A DNA stretch of 63,889 nucleotides from Gilliamella sp. Pas-s25 (GTDB lineage: Bacteria; Pseudomonadota; Gammaproteobacteria; Enterobacterales; Orbaceae). Of this stretch, positions 63,349 through 63,889 are shown piece by piece. Below the pieces are notes generated by a model that did no database searches, was not told where the DNA came from, and worked only from the letters and a program-made list of their open reading frames with translations. Every line of letters begins with the position of its first letter. Positions within the stretch are counted from its first letter, which is position 1. The position numbers and the translations under genes are program-made. The stretch is taken from assembly GCF_009795885.1 (NCBI RefSeq), contig NZ_WTEV01000015.1, positions 1 to 63,889 on the forward strand, written 5' to 3'.

Positions 63349-63702
63349 TTTGGATGGCGTATTTATTCCGATAACGGACGTGAAAATCAAGGCACAGGCG
63401 AGCACCTATTTGTTAAAACGTGTAATAACCATTATATCAATCAAAAAGTTACAAAACCTGCCTGCCCGCAAACGAAGGGGAAATCGGAAAGAATGATACG
63501 AGCTTTAATATGGAAATATGGCATAATCAGCAAATATTTAAAGATTCAAAAGATAAGCAACAAAAACTTAATCGATTTATTAATTTTATAATACAGTTAA
63601 ACCATATAAAGCGATTTCAGGGATAATGCCTTATGAGTTTCTAGAGGATTATTTTAATCATGAAGTGTAAACAACGCGACTTTTCCTACAAAATATCTAA
63701 CA
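63349..63702 (+). pseudogene. Frameshifted IS481-family transposase 3' remnant
   Basis: Three consecutive frames rebuild the C-terminal half of an IS481 transposase: IYSDNGRENQGTGEHLFVKT and ACPQTKGKSERMIRAL, then MEIWHNQQIFKDSKD, then FYNTVKPYKAISGIMPYEF ending FLEDYFNHEV-stop at 63670. At least two frameshifts are needed. The DDE core's SDNG and the KGKSER (usually NGKAER) motifs are recognisable. A degenerate IS end, ACAAAATATCTAACA (63688-63702), resembles the inverse of the end found at 15123. The 5' half is absent. Confidence 0.8.
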
Positions 63703-63889
63703 TATCGAAGCACATTATCAATCATACTATTTAATAACAAGACAACTTTATTCTTAGCTTGGACATCGATTATAAAAAATAAGTTATTACTTATCCTTGG
63801 TTAATAGGGCGTGTTGATCTTTCGTGATTATTTTTTAGACGGCATGATGTGAGTTATAATAATTCTGCAAAAAACAACCATAACTCGAT
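63703..63889. other. Right edge, possible start of another element
   Basis: AT-rich DNA running to the window end. From about 63806 the sequence GGGCGTGTTGATCTTTCGTG followed by a GAGTTATAATAAT promoter-like stretch resembles the end of an insertion sequence, but it is cut by the window edge and cannot be assigned. Confidence 0.3.

Overview
This window is an AT-rich stretch of a gammaproteobacterial chromosome, almost fully packed with housekeeping genes, most of them on the minus strand. Protein-level resemblance, the compact intergenic spaces and the mix of enterobacterial and Pasteurellaceae-like gene order suggest an Orbaceae bee-gut symbiont such as Gilliamella. That assignment is inference from memory, not a database match.

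Layout from left to right. (1) 0-3.5 kb: focA-pflB, formate export and pyruvate formate-lyase, with an FNR-like site upstream and a chain of stem-loops downstream. (2) 3.7-6.3 kb: a secreted or surface protein with a cysteine-containing, lectin-like C-terminus, plus structured non-coding DNA. (3) 6.3-12.1 kb: yggX-mltC, argD behind paired ARG boxes, engB-srkA, a YhbQ-type GIY-YIG protein and a WaaY-like LPS core kinase. (4) 12.1-15.4 kb: an accessory patch with a 115-bp direct repeat, an unknown lipoprotein, two orphan small proteins and decayed IS481 fragments. (5) 15.4-34.1 kb: yfbR, then the complete dcw cluster (mraZ to lpxC) for peptidoglycan precursor synthesis and cell division, with an MraZ-type operator of three TGG repeats spaced 10 bp. 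(6) 34.6-40.0 kb: an unrecognised small basic-tailed protein, zwf-pgl, rplY, a YeaD-type epimerase and hemW. (7) 40.3-46.1 kb: a sugar PTS locus, probably for D-tagatose or a similar ketose. A DeoR regulator and a PfkB kinase are divergent from a GatY aldolase, a second PfkB kinase, a fructose-type EIIBC and an EIIA. A CRP site and CTTTC/GAAAG palindromes lie between them. (8) 46.5-53.5 kb: nrdR-ribD, and thrLABC with a thr leader peptide and attenuator that I reconstructed from the sequence. (9) 53.5-58 kb: an unknown small protein, ydfG, uspA, pitA and a YfeH-like transporter. (10) 58-63.9 kb: rpsU-dnaG-rpoD, hemB with a zinc-independent type of metal site, and a frameshifted IS481 transposase remnant.

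I found no CRISPR array, no tRNA or rRNA gene, no intact prophage and no clear new defence or toxin system. The items most worth a second look are the unexplained dispersed repeat (12.3, 12.5 and 34.3 kb), the structured region left of pflB, the two-kinase ketose locus, the orphan small genes at 13.7-14.7 kb and the lectin-like surface protein.
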